Source of the DNA: Bog-159 sp049511415 | Lineage (GTDB): Bacteria; Acidobacteriota; Terriglobia; Bryobacterales; Bryobacteraceae | Direction of reading: 5' to 3' | NCBI GenBank assembly: GCA_049511415.1 | Contig: JBEKYC010000021.1 | Coordinates: 29,885-93,884, forward strand | DNA: 64,000 nucleotides | In this document: in pieces, positions 1 through 9,129 of the stretch | Position numbering within the stretch: position 1 is the stretch's first letter | Layout: each line of letters starts with the position of its first letter | Notes under the pieces: generated by a model | What the model saw: only the letters and a program-made list of their open reading frames with translations | Database searches by the model: none | Told to the model about the DNA's origin: nothing | Made by a program: the position numbers and the translations under genes

Positions 1-1476
1 TCGGCGCACGAAGTCATCAGCATGTTGGCCGGGCAGTTGGAACGCAGCCCATACGATATCGTCAAGAGCTATTGGGCGGCGCAACACAAAGGCGCGGATT
101 TTGAAGCCTGGTGGCGCAAGGCGGTGCACGACGGCATCGTGCCGGATACGGCTTTGCCCGCGAGGAGCGTTGCGCCGCGGACGGGCTGGGCGGCCGCGGC
201 AGCACAACGCGCATCGGCGCAAGGACTGGAGATCGTCTTCCGGCCGGATCCGGCAGTCTATGACGGCCGCTTCGCCAATAACGGATGGCTGCAGGAGTTC
301 CCGCGGCCCATCACGCAATTGACCTGGGACAACGCCGCCATCTTCAGCCCGCGCACGGCGGCCGAAAAGGGCGTGGTGAATTCCGATCTGGTGGAGGTCG
401 AGTACCACGGGTACAAGATGCAGGCGCCCGTATTCATTCAGCCCGGTCATGCGGACGGCTCCGTCACCGTGCATATGGGTTACGGCAGGTGGCGTTCGGG
501 GCACGTCGGCACGCGTATCGGCTTTGATGTTTTCGGGATGCGCACGTCTACCGCGTTATGGCAGGATTACGGGCTGGAAGTGCGCAAGGTGGGCAGCGGT
601 TATCTGCTGGTTTCGGTGCAGGACTATCACACGCTCGACACGGAACGGCACACGATTGAAGCGGCGGACATCGCCGAGTACCGCAAGAATCCCAATGTGA
701 TTCAGGAGTCGTTTGAAGCGCCGCCCAAGGAACTGACGCTCTATCCGGGCTTTACGTACGACAAGTACGCCTGGGGCATGGCAATCGATTTGACGGCCTG
801 TATGGGTTGCGGCGCTTGCGTGGTGGCGTGCCAGGCCGAGAATAATATCGCCGTGGTGGGCAAGAACGAAGTCCATCACGGGCGCCACATGCATTGGCTG
901 CGCGTCGATAGTTACTTTAACGGAGCAGTCGAGAACCCGGAGATTTACAGCCAGCCGGTGCCCTGCATGCAGTGCGAAAACGCGCCCTGCGAGCTGGTGT
1001 GTCCGGTGCAGGCCACGAATCATAGCAGCGAAGGCCTGAACGACATGGTGTACAACCGCTGCGTAGGCACCCGGTATTGCTCGAATAACTGCCCGTATAA
1101 GGTCCGCCGATTTAATTTCTTTCTGTATTCCGATTTCAAAACGCCCAGTCTAAAGCTGCAACGGAATCCGGACGTCAGTGTGCGAAGTCGCGGCGTGATG
1201 GAGAAGTGCACTTACTGCGTACAGCGGATCAACGAAGCCAAGATCGACGCCGAGAAGAACAACCGCTTCGTGCGGGATGGCGAGATACAGACCGCCTGCC
1301 AGCAGACCTGCCCCACGGAGGCGATCATCTTCGGCAATATCAATGATCCCACCAGCCGGGTAACGAAGATGAAAGCGGAGAAAACAAATTATGGGCTGCT
1401 GGCGGATTTGAACACCAGGCCACGCACAACCTACCTGGCTGCCCTGCGCAACCCGAACCCGGAGATAGAAACCTAA
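1..1476 (+). CDS. actB: Alternative Complex III iron-sulfur subunit ActB, C-terminal part
   Basis: This is the C-terminal part of the large peripheral subunit of Alternative Complex III, the quinol:acceptor oxidoreductase that replaces cytochrome bc1. The frame is open from base 1, so the N-terminal molybdopterin-like domain lies outside the window, and the first internal ATG at 22 is not the true start. Four cysteine clusters of the ferredoxin-like domain are visible: CMGCGACVVAC, CMQCENAPCELVCP, CVGTRYCSNNCP and CTYC followed by CQQTCP. This is the pattern of three 4Fe-4S plus one 3Fe-4S centre known for ActB. The gene ends four bases before actC, in the order actB-C-D-E-F. Confidence in the family is high; only the length is unknown. 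Confidence 0.93.
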   Translation, partial: SAHEVISMLAGQLERSPYDIVKSYWAAQHKGADFEAWWRKAVHDGIVPDTALPARSVAPRTGWAAAAAQRASAQGLEIVFRPDPAVYDGRFANNGWLQEFPRPITQLTWDNAAIFSPRTAAEKGVVNSDLVEVEYHGYKMQAPVFIQPGHADGSVTVHMGYGRWRSGHVGTRIGFDVFGMRTSTALWQDYGLEVRKVGSGYLLVSVQDYHTLDTERHTIEAADIAEYRKNPNVIQESFEAPPKELTLYPGFTYDKYAWGMAIDLTACMGCGACVVACQAENNIAVVGKNEVHHGRHMHWLRVDSYFNGAVENPEIYSQPVPCMQCENAPCELVCPVQATNHSSEGLNDMVYNRCVGTRYCSNNCPYKVRRFNFFLYSDFKTPSLKLQRNPDVSVRSRGVMEKCTYCVQRINEAKIDAEKNNRFVRDGEIQTACQQTCPTEAIIFGNINDPTSRVTKMKAEKTNYGLLADLNTRPRTTYLAALRNPNPEIET

Positions 1477-1480
1477 GCCG

Positions 1481-2866
1481 ATGGCTGACGAAAGACAAAT
1501 CGCGGACCAGGAATTACCGCCGGCGCCGGTAATTGCCCCCGGTTATACATTCGGCACGGTTACCGACCAGATCGCTTCGGTGGTCCTGACGCGGCGCACG
1601 CCGGTTTTCTGGGTGGCCTGTTTTGCCTCGGGTTTTGCGCTGCTGCTGTTGTTTCTGTGGTCGGTCGTGATGTTGTTAGCCAAAGGCGTGGGTATCTGGG
1701 GCATCAAAATTCCGGTGGGCTGGGGTTTTGCCATTACTAACTTCGTCTGGTGGATCGGTATCGGCCACGCCGGTACGCTCATTTCGGCGATTCTGCTTCT
1801 GCTCAACCAAACCTGGCGTAACTCGATCAACCGTTTCGCCGAGGCGATGACGTTGTTCGCAGTGGCTTGCGCCGGCATGTTCCCGCTCCTGCATATGGGC
1901 CGGCCTTGGCTGTTTTACTGGATGTTCCCGTATCCCAACTCCATGGGTGTGCAGCCGCAGTTCCGCAGCCCCCTGGTGTGGGACGTTTTTGCGGTTTCCA
2001 CGTACGCAACAGTTTCGCTGCTGTTCTGGTTTGTCGGTTTGTTACCCGACCTGGCTACCCTGCGCGACCGGGCTCCGGGCCGGTGGGCGCGCGGCATATA
2101 CGGCATCCTCGCCATGGGCTGGCGCGGGTCGGCGCGGCATTGGTCGAACCACGAGATGGCATCGCTGCTGCTGGCCGGACTGGCCACGCCGCTGGTGCTA
2201 TCGGTCCACACGGTGGTCAGCTTTGATTTCACGGTCGCCATCGTTCCAGGCTGGCACAGCACATTCTTTCCACCGTATTTCGTGGCGGGCGCGATCTATT
2301 CCGGATTCGCCATGGTTTTGGTGCTGGCGATCCCGCTGCGCTGGGTGTATGGGCTGCAAGGCCTGATTACCGACAAGCATCTGGAGAACTCCGCCAAGGT
2401 GATGTTAGCGACGGGGCTGATCGTAGCTTACGCCTACATCCTGGAGTCGTTCACGGCTTGGTATAGCGGCAATGTCTACGAGACCGCGGCGATTTGGAAC
2501 CGCATGACCGGGCCGTACGCCGGAGCTTATTGGCTGTTGATTTCTTGCAATATCCTGGCGCCGCAGATGTTGTGGTTTAAGCGTGTGCGCAGCAAGCCGA
2601 TTTTCCTGTTCATCTCATCGCTGGTGGTGCTGGTGGGCATGTGGCTGGAGCGGTTCGTTATTATTGTTTCGAGCCTGGCGCAGGATTACTTGGTATCTTC
2701 CTGGCGCGTGTTCACACCCACCCGCTGGGACTGGGCGACTTACGTGGGCACCATCGGGTTATTCACGTTCCTGTTCTTCCTGTTTATCCGATTATTGCCG
2801 ATGATCTCGATTTTCGAAGTGCGGACGTTGCTGCCACAAGCCAAAGTGGAGGATGAGAGGGCATGA
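1481..2866 (+). CDS. actC: Alternative Complex III membrane subunit ActC (NrfD/PsrC family)
   Basis: A 461-residue polytopic membrane protein of the NrfD/PsrC family, about ten hydrophobic segments long. In Alternative Complex III this subunit binds menaquinol and passes electrons to the ActB iron-sulfur clusters. Family-like stretches are GIGHAGTLISAILLL near residue 90, PWLFYWMFPYPN near 145 and the SVHTVVSFDF region near 245. It starts four bases after actB stops, and its end overlaps the actD start (ATGA at 2863), so translation is probably coupled. The position and length match actC in known ACIII operons. Confidence 0.93.
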   Translation: MADERQIADQELPPAPVIAPGYTFGTVTDQIASVVLTRRTPVFWVACFASGFALLLLFLWSVVMLLAKGVGIWGIKIPVGWGFAITNFVWWIGIGHAGTLISAILLLLNQTWRNSINRFAEAMTLFAVACAGMFPLLHMGRPWLFYWMFPYPNSMGVQPQFRSPLVWDVFAVSTYATVSLLFWFVGLLPDLATLRDRAPGRWARGIYGILAMGWRGSARHWSNHEMASLLLAGLATPLVLSVHTVVSFDFTVAIVPGWHSTFFPPYFVAGAIYSGFAMVLVLAIPLRWVYGLQGLITDKHLENSAKVMLATGLIVAYAYILESFTAWYSGNVYETAAIWNRMTGPYAGAYWLLISCNILAPQMLWFKRVRSKPIFLFISSLVVLVGMWLERFVIIVSSLAQDYLVSSWRVFTPTRWDWATYVGTIGLFTFLFFLFIRLLPMISIFEVRTLLPQAKVEDERA

Positions 2867-3396
2867 AACCGCCGATTTACGGTGTGATGGCGGAGTTCGA
2901 CAATCCAACCGCTCTGGTGGCGGCCGCCAAAGAGGCGCGCGCGCGGGGATACCGCAAATTGGACGCGTACACACCGTTCCCCATCGAGGAACTTACCGAA
3001 GCCCTGCATTTGCCCAAAAGCAAGCTACCTTTGATTGTGCTGATCGGAGGAATACTGGGTGGCATTACGGGCTATCTGATGCAGTATTATGTGACGGTTA
3101 TCTATTTCCCGATTAATATAGGCGGCCGTCCGCTCCATAGCTGGCCCATGTATATCGTCATCACCTTTGAGTTGACCGTATTATTCGCGGCGGTTTCCGC
3201 GGTTTTTGGTTTGCTGGCGTTGTGTGGTCTACCGATGCCCTACCATCCGGTTTTCAACGTGCCGCGTTTCGCGCTGGCCTCGCGGAACCGCTTTTTCTTG
3301 TGCATCGAGGCCCGTGACCCGTTATTTGACCGTAAGGGCACGGAGAGTTTTTTGGAGAGTCTGAATGCGCGGGAGGTGTCGGAAGTTGCGCACTAA
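2863..3396 (+). CDS. actD: Alternative Complex III subunit ActD (DUF3341)
   Basis: A 177-residue protein of the ActD/DUF3341 family. It opens with the family's start MKPPIYGVMAEFDNPTALV, has a soluble N-terminal domain of about 60 residues (which contains GYRKLDAYTPFPIEEL), and then two hydrophobic helices near residues 55-80 and 100-125. ActD is a membrane-anchored peripheral subunit of Alternative Complex III whose exact job is not settled. It is coupled to actC by an ATGA overlap, and its 3' end overlaps the start of actE by about 30 bases. Confidence 0.9.
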   Translation: MKPPIYGVMAEFDNPTALVAAAKEARARGYRKLDAYTPFPIEELTEALHLPKSKLPLIVLIGGILGGITGYLMQYYVTVIYFPINIGGRPLHSWPMYIVITFELTVLFAAVSAVFGLLALCGLPMPYHPVFNVPRFALASRNRFFLCIEARDPLFDRKGTESFLESLNAREVSEVAH

Positions 3397-3994
3397 CTCC
3401 CAGGCTCGGGCGGGGCGCGAGATTTTTGTGGTTGGCGCGGCCGTGGTTCTGCTCGCGGCCACGCTCACGGGTTGCCGGCAGGACATGCAGGATCAGCCCA
3501 AGTTCATCCCGCTGCGGCCCACATCCTTTTTTGCCGACGGCCGCTCCGAACGTCCGCTGGTGGAAGGCACGGTGGCGCGCGGGCATTTGAACGCGGACAC
3601 GGCCTTTTATACGGGTAGCCTCAACGGCAAGCCGGTGGATACGTTTCCGTTCCCCGTTACGCGCGAGGTGTTGGCCCGCGGCCAGGAACGTTTCAACATC
3701 TACTGCTCGCCGTGTCACGACAAGTTAGGAACGGGTAACGGCATGATCGTGCGGCGCGGCTATCGTCATCCGCCCTCCTATCATATCGATCGGCTGCGGC
3801 AGGTGGCTCACGGATACATCTTCGACGTGATCACCAATGGATTCGGCGCCATGCCTGACTACGCCGCCCAGGTATCGCCATACGACCGGTGGGCGATCGT
3901 AGCTTATATTCGCGTACTGCAGTTTAGCCGGCACGCGCCTCTGGCGGATGTGCCCGAGGCGCGTAACGAGTTGGCTAAGGGAGGGACGAAGTAA
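3365..3994 (+). CDS. actE: Alternative Complex III mono-heme cytochrome c lipoprotein ActE
   Basis: A 209-residue cytochrome c subunit. A hydrophobic leader (residues 20-36) ends in the lipobox LTGC with Cys37, so the mature protein should be a periplasmic lipoprotein. The c-type heme site is Cys114-x-x-Cys117-His118 (CSPCH), and the sixth ligand is likely the Met in FGAMPDYAAQ. ActE takes electrons from the iron-sulfur chain and hands them to downstream carriers, probably including the cytochrome c domain of CtaC encoded nearby. The ATG at 3365 lies inside actD; a later non-ATG start cannot be excluded. The stop shares one base with the actF start. Confidence 0.9.
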   Translation: MRGRCRKLRTNSQARAGREIFVVGAAVVLLAATLTGCRQDMQDQPKFIPLRPTSFFADGRSERPLVEGTVARGHLNADTAFYTGSLNGKPVDTFPFPVTREVLARGQERFNIYCSPCHDKLGTGNGMIVRRGYRHPPSYHIDRLRQVAHGYIFDVITNGFGAMPDYAAQVSPYDRWAIVAYIRVLQFSRHAPLADVPEARNELAKGGTK

Positions 3995-5196
3995 TGCCGG
4001 CCGCGGCCCAAGACCGTTCCTTCGCCATGCCGCCGGATTTGCTGGCGGATATGCGGGGCTGGCGCACCCGCTTGCTGATCGTTGGCATTGTGGCCCTGGC
4101 GATCTGCATCATCGGCGGCTTTTTCAATGCGGATCAGTTCTACCGCTCGTATATCTGGTGTTACATGTTCTTCATCGGCGTGCCGCTGGGAGCCACGGCG
4201 CTGCTGATGTTGCAGTATCTGACGGGCGGCGCTTGGGGTACGGTGATCCGGCGGCCATGCGAGGCGGCGGCGCGCACATTTCCTTTGCTTCTCATTCTGT
4301 TCCTGCCAATCGTAATCGGCATCCCGCGCCTGTACGAATGGTCGCACCCCGATATCGTGGCCCACGACGCCCTTCTACGCCATAAGCACATTTATCTGAA
4401 CGTGCCGTTTTTCCTGATTCGGGCGGCTGTGTACTTTGCGGGATGGACGCTGATCGCCCACTTGCTCTACAAATGGTCGGGCGACCAGGACAAGGGCGAC
4501 ACCCGCGCGGCCAGCCGTCTGACGGCTATCAGCGCTCCGGGCCTGATCTTCTACGGGTTCAGCGTGACATTCATGGCGATCGACTGGATTCTTTCCATCA
4601 ATCCGCACTGGTTCTCCACCATATTCGGCCTTCTGTTTATTGCCGGCGAGGGACTATCCGCGCTCGCGTTCCTGGTTTGTCTTTTGGTGTTTCTCTCCAG
4701 CCGGCAGCCGATGTCGGATGTGCTGACGCACCGTCATTTGCATGATGTGGGCAAGTTATTGCTGGCGTTCGTGATGGTTTGGGCCTATTTCTCGTTCTCG
4801 CAGTTACTCGTAATCTGGTCCGGCAACTTACCCGAAGAAATTCCCTGGTACCGCAACCGGTTTTCCGGCGGGTGGCAATATATGGGAGTGGCACTGGTCT
4901 TTCTGCACTTCGCGTTTCCGTTCGCGTTGCTGCTGTCCCGCGACCTGAAGCGGGATTTCCGCCTGCTGCGCGCGGTGGCGGTGCTGGTGATCGTGATGCG
5001 CTTCGTGGATTTGTATTGGGTGGTCGCGCCGGATTTCCATAAAATGCAATTCAGCATCAGTTGGATGGACTTTGTGGCGCCAATCGGGATCGGCGGCATC
5101 TGGCTGGCTGCGTTCTTGTGGCAACTGGCCGCGCGGCCGTTGATGCCGGTAAACGATCCACACTTAGAGGAGGCTTTGGCGCATGGCCGGGAATAA
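3994..5196 (+). CDS. actF: Alternative Complex III membrane subunit ActF
   Basis: A 400-residue polytopic membrane protein, about ten helices, of the ActF type. ActF is distantly related to ActC but is thought to be quinol-free and structural or proton-conducting. Features include the aromatic, Ser-rich helix AYFSFSQLLVIWSGNLPEEI near residue 265 and the segment RFVDLYWVVAPDF near 330, both typical of this subunit. The ATG overlaps the actE stop by one base, and the end overlaps the next gene by 14 bases. The assignment rests on length, operon position and these segments. Confidence 0.9.
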   Translation: MPAAAQDRSFAMPPDLLADMRGWRTRLLIVGIVALAICIIGGFFNADQFYRSYIWCYMFFIGVPLGATALLMLQYLTGGAWGTVIRRPCEAAARTFPLLLILFLPIVIGIPRLYEWSHPDIVAHDALLRHKHIYLNVPFFLIRAAVYFAGWTLIAHLLYKWSGDQDKGDTRAASRLTAISAPGLIFYGFSVTFMAIDWILSINPHWFSTIFGLLFIAGEGLSALAFLVCLLVFLSSRQPMSDVLTHRHLHDVGKLLLAFVMVWAYFSFSQLLVIWSGNLPEEIPWYRNRFSGGWQYMGVALVFLHFAFPFALLLSRDLKRDFRLLRAVAVLVIVMRFVDLYWVVAPDFHKMQFSISWMDFVAPIGIGGIWLAAFLWQLAARPLMPVNDPHLEEALAHGRE

Positions 5197-5632
5197 TATG
5201 CCGGGCGAAGATCTCCGCAATCCGCACGTCCGCCACGAACCGGGCGACGTGAACGCCGTCTTCCTGACCAAATTCGGGATTGGAATGGCCCTCCTGATCG
5301 TGGTCTTTCTGTTCGGTCTATGGGGGCTTTTTGAGTATTTTGTGAAACGCGAAGCGGTTCTCTCGCTGCCTTCCGGGGCCTCCATGGTTTCTCCGCAGAA
5401 ACTGCCCCCGGAACCGCGCCTCCAGGCGCATCCGGCACATGACATGCAGGAGATGCTGGCCTCGGAGGACCGGGAATTGGGAGAGTATGGGTGGGTCGAT
5501 CAGCAGAAGGGTATTGTGCGCATACCGGTCGACCGCGCTATGGATATCATCGCCCAGAAAGGATTGCCCGTGCTGACGAACCCGGATTTATCGATCGGTG
5601 CGAAGGCTCAATCCCGCAAGAAGACGCAATGA
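5183..5632 (+). CDS. Small membrane protein of the ACIII operon
   Basis: A 149-residue protein with one transmembrane helix near residues 28-50 and an extracytoplasmic tail. The tail holds the segment DRELGEYGWVDQQKGIVRIP followed by VDRAMDIIAQKGLP, a short helix-strand module often seen beside ACIII and caa3 genes. It sits between actF (14-base overlap) and the SCO gene (4-base overlap), so it should be co-translated with them. It might be a small accessory subunit of ACIII or of its supercomplex with the oxidase. That is inferred from position only; no catalytic residue is visible. Confidence 0.7.
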   Translation: MAGNNMPGEDLRNPHVRHEPGDVNAVFLTKFGIGMALLIVVFLFGLWGLFEYFVKREAVLSLPSGASMVSPQKLPPEPRLQAHPAHDMQEMLASEDRELGEYGWVDQQKGIVRIPVDRAMDIIAQKGLPVLTNPDLSIGAKAQSRKKTQ

Positions 5633-6498
5633 CTTTACGCAGATGCTTGATGATCGCGCTGGTTTCGGCCGCCGTGGCGAAGGCGCAACCCGGCCAACTG
5701 GCGCCGGCGCAGCCATCGTCCTTACGGGATCCCAACTCCAGGCCCGCGCCTTTGCCGGCCGCGCTGGAGGGCGTCACGATCGAACAGAATCTCAATCACC
5801 AGGCGCCGCTCGATCTCCAGTTTCGCGACGAGTTTGGCCGCTCGCTGCCGCTTTCGACTTACTTCAGCGGTAATAAGCCGGTGATTCTGGCCTTGGTTTA
5901 TTACACCTGTCCCATGCTTTGTAACATGGTGCTGAACGGCTTGGAGAGCAGCTTGCGGCCCATCACGCTCGATCCGGGGAAGGACTTCGAGGTTGTTGCT
6001 GTGAGTTTCGATCCGCGCGATACGCCGGAAATCGCGGCGGCCAAGAAGGCGAGTTACCTACGCCGTTTCCGGCGTCCGGGCGCCGATAACGGATGGCATT
6101 TCCTTACTGGCGACGAAGCCTCCATAACAGCGCTGACTTCGGCGGTTGGGTTCCGTTATAGGTTCGACGCAGCCACCGGACAGTTCGCGCATGTCAGCGC
6201 CATCATGATTTTGACCCCGCAAGGGAAACTGTCCCGGTATTTCTATGGCGTGGAGTATGCGCCGCGTGACGTGCGCCTGGGTCTGGTGGAGGCCTCCCAA
6301 AACAAGATCGGTAATCCGGTGGATCAGATTTTGCTGTTCTGCTATCACTACGATCCCGCTACCGGTAAGTACGGCGCAATTGCGATGAATATGGTCCGCT
6401 TCGCCGGCGCTTCATTTGTTTTAATCTGCGGCACATTTCTGTTCGTGGCATGGCGCCGCGACTGGCGTGTCGACCGCCAATGGACAAAGAGTAGATAA
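5629..6498 (+). CDS. SCO1/SenC-family copper chaperone with C-terminal membrane anchor
   Basis: A 289-residue SCO1/SenC family protein. SCO proteins deliver copper to, or reduce, the CuA centre of oxidase subunit II. The start chosen is the ATG overlapping the upstream stop (ATGA at 5629), which gives a signal peptide ending near AKA. The copper site is CPMLC near residue 100, and the third ligand is the His in HVSAIMILTP near residue 188. The family motif DPRDTPEIA is also present. Unusually, a hydrophobic helix near residues 252-272 follows the thioredoxin fold, so the protein may be held in the membrane by its C-terminus. It lies directly upstream of the CuA subunit gene. Confidence 0.9.
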   Translation: MTLRRCLMIALVSAAVAKAQPGQLAPAQPSSLRDPNSRPAPLPAALEGVTIEQNLNHQAPLDLQFRDEFGRSLPLSTYFSGNKPVILALVYYTCPMLCNMVLNGLESSLRPITLDPGKDFEVVAVSFDPRDTPEIAAAKKASYLRRFRRPGADNGWHFLTGDEASITALTSAVGFRYRFDAATGQFAHVSAIMILTPQGKLSRYFYGVEYAPRDVRLGLVEASQNKIGNPVDQILLFCYHYDPATGKYGAIAMNMVRFAGASFVLICGTFLFVAWRRDWRVDRQWTKSR

Positions 6499-6503
6499 AT
6501 TTC

Positions 6504-7505
6504 ATGGGCTCAGAGCTACCTCTATTTCCGGTTCAGGCATCCACAATCGCCCCCAGGGTCGATCACCTGCTGTATTTCATGCTGGCGGTAGCGGTTTTGT
6601 TTACGTTGGGTATTTTTCTATCGATTTTCTACTTCGCAATCAAGTACCGGCGCCGTTCGGAGTCCGAGATACCGGTGGTGTCACACGAGGGCATGACGCT
6701 GGAAATCGCCTGGACGGTGATTCCCTTCCTTCTGACGATGGTAATGTTCGTTTGGGGAGCCAGCGTTTTCTTCGCCACATCGCGTCCGCCCGACGACGCC
6801 AAGCAGGTCTATGTAGTCGCCAAGCGTTGGATGTGGAAGCTGCAGCACATGGAAGGGCAACGCGAGATCAACGAGCTGCATATCCCGGTGGGGCAAGCCG
6901 TCAAATTGACGATGACTTCCGAGGATGTGATCCACAGTTTCTTTGTCCCCGCTTTCCGGACTAAGGCGGATGTGCTTCCGGGAAGATATACCACGACCTG
7001 GTTTCAACCGACCAAGCCCGGAAAGTACCATTTATTCTGCGCGCAGTATTGCGGCACCAAGCATTCCGGTATGATTGGCTGGATCTACGTGATGGAGCCG
7101 CAAGACTACCAGGCGTGGCTGGCCGGCGGGACGACCGGATCCCTGGCGTCCAGCGGCGAGCAGTTGTTCCAGGTGCTGGCGTGCGCCAACTGCCACCATC
7201 TTGACAGCCCCGGCCGGTGCCCCAACCTGCGCAACCTTTATGGCAGCCGGGTCGAGTTAGCCGATGGAAGTACGGTGACGGCGGATGAAGGTTACATCCG
7301 CGAGTCCATCCTGAACCCGTCAGCCAAGATCGTGGCCGGCTATCAGAACGTGATGCCGACATTTCAGGGGCTGGTCACGGAAGAAAACGTACTGCAATTA
7401 ATCGAATACGTTAAATCTCTTACTCCCAAGCCGGGCCCCATTCAAACCAAGTCCGGAGCGCAAGCCAAATCCATCGTGCGGGAGACGGCCAAGGAAAAGC
7501 AATAG
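6504..7505 (+). CDS. ctaC: caa3 cytochrome c oxidase subunit II with fused cytochrome c
   Basis: A 333-residue subunit II of a caa3-type heme-copper oxidase. There are two transmembrane helices (about 22-48 and 66-90), then a CuA cupredoxin domain with ligands His144, Cys179, Cys183, His187 and Met190 (motif CAQYCGTKHSGM), then a C-terminal cytochrome c domain with Cys227, Cys230 and His231 (CANCH) and a probable Met ligand in NVMPTFQG. The fused heme domain removes the need for a separate soluble cytochrome c and probably takes electrons from ActE. No lipobox is seen at the N-terminus. It starts five bases after the SCO gene. Confidence 0.95.
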   Translation: MGSELPLFPVQASTIAPRVDHLLYFMLAVAVLFTLGIFLSIFYFAIKYRRRSESEIPVVSHEGMTLEIAWTVIPFLLTMVMFVWGASVFFATSRPPDDAKQVYVVAKRWMWKLQHMEGQREINELHIPVGQAVKLTMTSEDVIHSFFVPAFRTKADVLPGRYTTTWFQPTKPGKYHLFCAQYCGTKHSGMIGWIYVMEPQDYQAWLAGGTTGSLASSGEQLFQVLACANCHHLDSPGRCPNLRNLYGSRVELADGSTVTADEGYIRESILNPSAKIVAGYQNVMPTFQGLVTEENVLQLIEYVKSLTPKPGPIQTKSGAQAKSIVRETAKEKQ

Positions 7506-7509
7506 GATT

Positions 7510-9129
7510 ATGATCACCGAAGTCGTACAAGAACGCGAAACTTATCTAAACGAGAGTTACGGCATCAAGTCCTGGCTGCTTACCAAGGACCATAAGCGGA
7601 TCGCCCTGCTGTATCTCGGCACGATCACGTTCTTCTTTTTTCTCGGCGGGATCTTTGCGACACTGATCCGCCTGGAGCTGCTGACGCCCAGAGGTGACCT
7701 GGTGTCGGCCGATATCTATAACAAACTCTTCACGCTGCATGGCGTGATTATGATTTTCTTTTTCCTGATCCCGTCCATCCCCGCAACGCTTGGCAACTTT
7801 TTCCTGCCCATGATGATTGGCGCCAAGGATCTGGCGTTTCCGAGAATCAACCTGCTGAGCTGGTACCTGCTGGTTATCGGCGGATGCTTCGGAATTTATG
7901 CCATGCTGGCGGGTGGCGTCGACACGGGTTGGACTTTCTATGTGCCGTATAGCAGCAGTTATTCCAATACTTATGTCATCGCTACCGGCCTGGGGATTTT
8001 CATCACCGGATTCTCGTCCATTCTAACGGGTTTGAATTTCATTGTGACGGTGCACCGCATGCGCGCACCCGGCATGACTTGGTTTCGGATGCCGCTGTTT
8101 GTGTGGTCCAACTACGCGACCGCTTTGATCCAGGTTCTCGGGACGCCGGTGCTGGCCATTACGCTGGTGCTGTTGATCGGCGAGCGGACCCTGCATATTG
8201 GTATTTTTGACCCCGCCCGGGGCGGAGATCCCATTCTGTTCCAGCATTTGTTCTGGTTCTATTCGCACCCCGCGGTTTATATCATGGTGCTTCCGGGCAT
8301 GGGTGTCCTGAGCGAACTGGTCTCCACTTTCACCAAGAAACCGGTGTTTGGATACAAGTTCGTCGCATTTTCCAGCGTGGCGATCGCGGTGCTCGGTTTC
8401 CTGGTCTGGGGACATCACATGTTCGTATCGGGCCAGTCGGTATACGCCGGGTTGGCGTTCTCTTTTCTGAGCTACTTCGTCGCGATTCCGTCGGCCATCA
8501 AGGTATTCAACTGGACCGCCACATTGCATAAGGGGTCCATCAGCTATGCCACTCCGATGCTGTATGCGTTCGGCTTCATCGGCCTGTTCACCGTCGGCGG
8601 ACTGACGGGCTTGTTTGTGGCATGTCTGGGTTTGGACGTGCACATACACGATACATACTTTGTAATTGCCCATTTTCATTACATCATGGTCGGCGGTACG
8701 CTGATGGCATACCTCGGCGGCCTGCATTACTGGTGGCCTAAAATGACCGGCCGGATGTATCCCGAGGGTTGGGCGAAGCTTTCGGCATTAGTCGTTTACC
8801 TGGGGTTCAATCTGACTTTCTTCCCGCAGTTTATCCTGGGCTACCTGGGCATGCCGCGGCGTTATTGGACGTACCCGGACGAATTCCAGGTTTATCACGT
8901 GATGTCCACCGCGGGCGCCTCGGTGCTGGCGGTTGGCTACTTAATGCCACTGGTCTATTTCATCTGGTCGCTACGCTACGGCGCCATCGCGGGGCCGAAT
9001 CCATGGGGCGCCACGGGATTGGAATGGAAGACGGCATCGCCGCCGCCAGCCCATAACTTCGATGAAACTCCTGTCGTGACCACCGACGCGTATGATTACG
9101 CTGCGTTGGAGGCGGCGAAAGTTGGATAG
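7510..9129 (+). CDS. ctaD: caa3 cytochrome c oxidase subunit I (type A2)
   Basis: A 539-residue heme-copper oxidase subunit I with about twelve helices. Metal ligands can be placed: His77 (heme a), His253 (CuB), His302-His303 (CuB), and His388 and His390 in HDTYFVIAHFHY (hemes a3 and a). The helix VI motif is FWFYSHPAVY rather than the GHPEVY of A1 oxidases, so the gating glutamate is missing and a Tyr-Ser pair (251-252) stands in its place. That is the known mark of A2-type oxidases such as the Rhodothermus caa3. Tyr257 would be the Tyr cross-linked to a CuB His. It reduces oxygen to water and pumps protons. Confidence 0.96.
   Translation: MITEVVQERETYLNESYGIKSWLLTKDHKRIALLYLGTITFFFFLGGIFATLIRLELLTPRGDLVSADIYNKLFTLHGVIMIFFFLIPSIPATLGNFFLPMMIGAKDLAFPRINLLSWYLLVIGGCFGIYAMLAGGVDTGWTFYVPYSSSYSNTYVIATGLGIFITGFSSILTGLNFIVTVHRMRAPGMTWFRMPLFVWSNYATALIQVLGTPVLAITLVLLIGERTLHIGIFDPARGGDPILFQHLFWFYSHPAVYIMVLPGMGVLSELVSTFTKKPVFGYKFVAFSSVAIAVLGFLVWGHHMFVSGQSVYAGLAFSFLSYFVAIPSAIKVFNWTATLHKGSISYATPMLYAFGFIGLFTVGGLTGLFVACLGLDVHIHDTYFVIAHFHYIMVGGTLMAYLGGLHYWWPKMTGRMYPEGWAKLSALVVYLGFNLTFFPQFILGYLGMPRRYWTYPDEFQVYHVMSTAGASVLAVGYLMPLVYFIWSLRYGAIAGPNPWGATGLEWKTASPPPAHNFDETPVVTTDAYDYAALEAAKVG
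9108..9112 (+). promoter_or_regulatory. Ribosome binding site for ctaE (decides a TTG start)
   Basis: A GGAGG core inside the end of ctaD lies nine bases before the TTG at 9122. No ATG at a suitable distance follows in the ctaE frame, and the upstream ATG at 9092 has no such site in front of it. The spacing supports the TTG as the real start. Confidence 0.6.
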
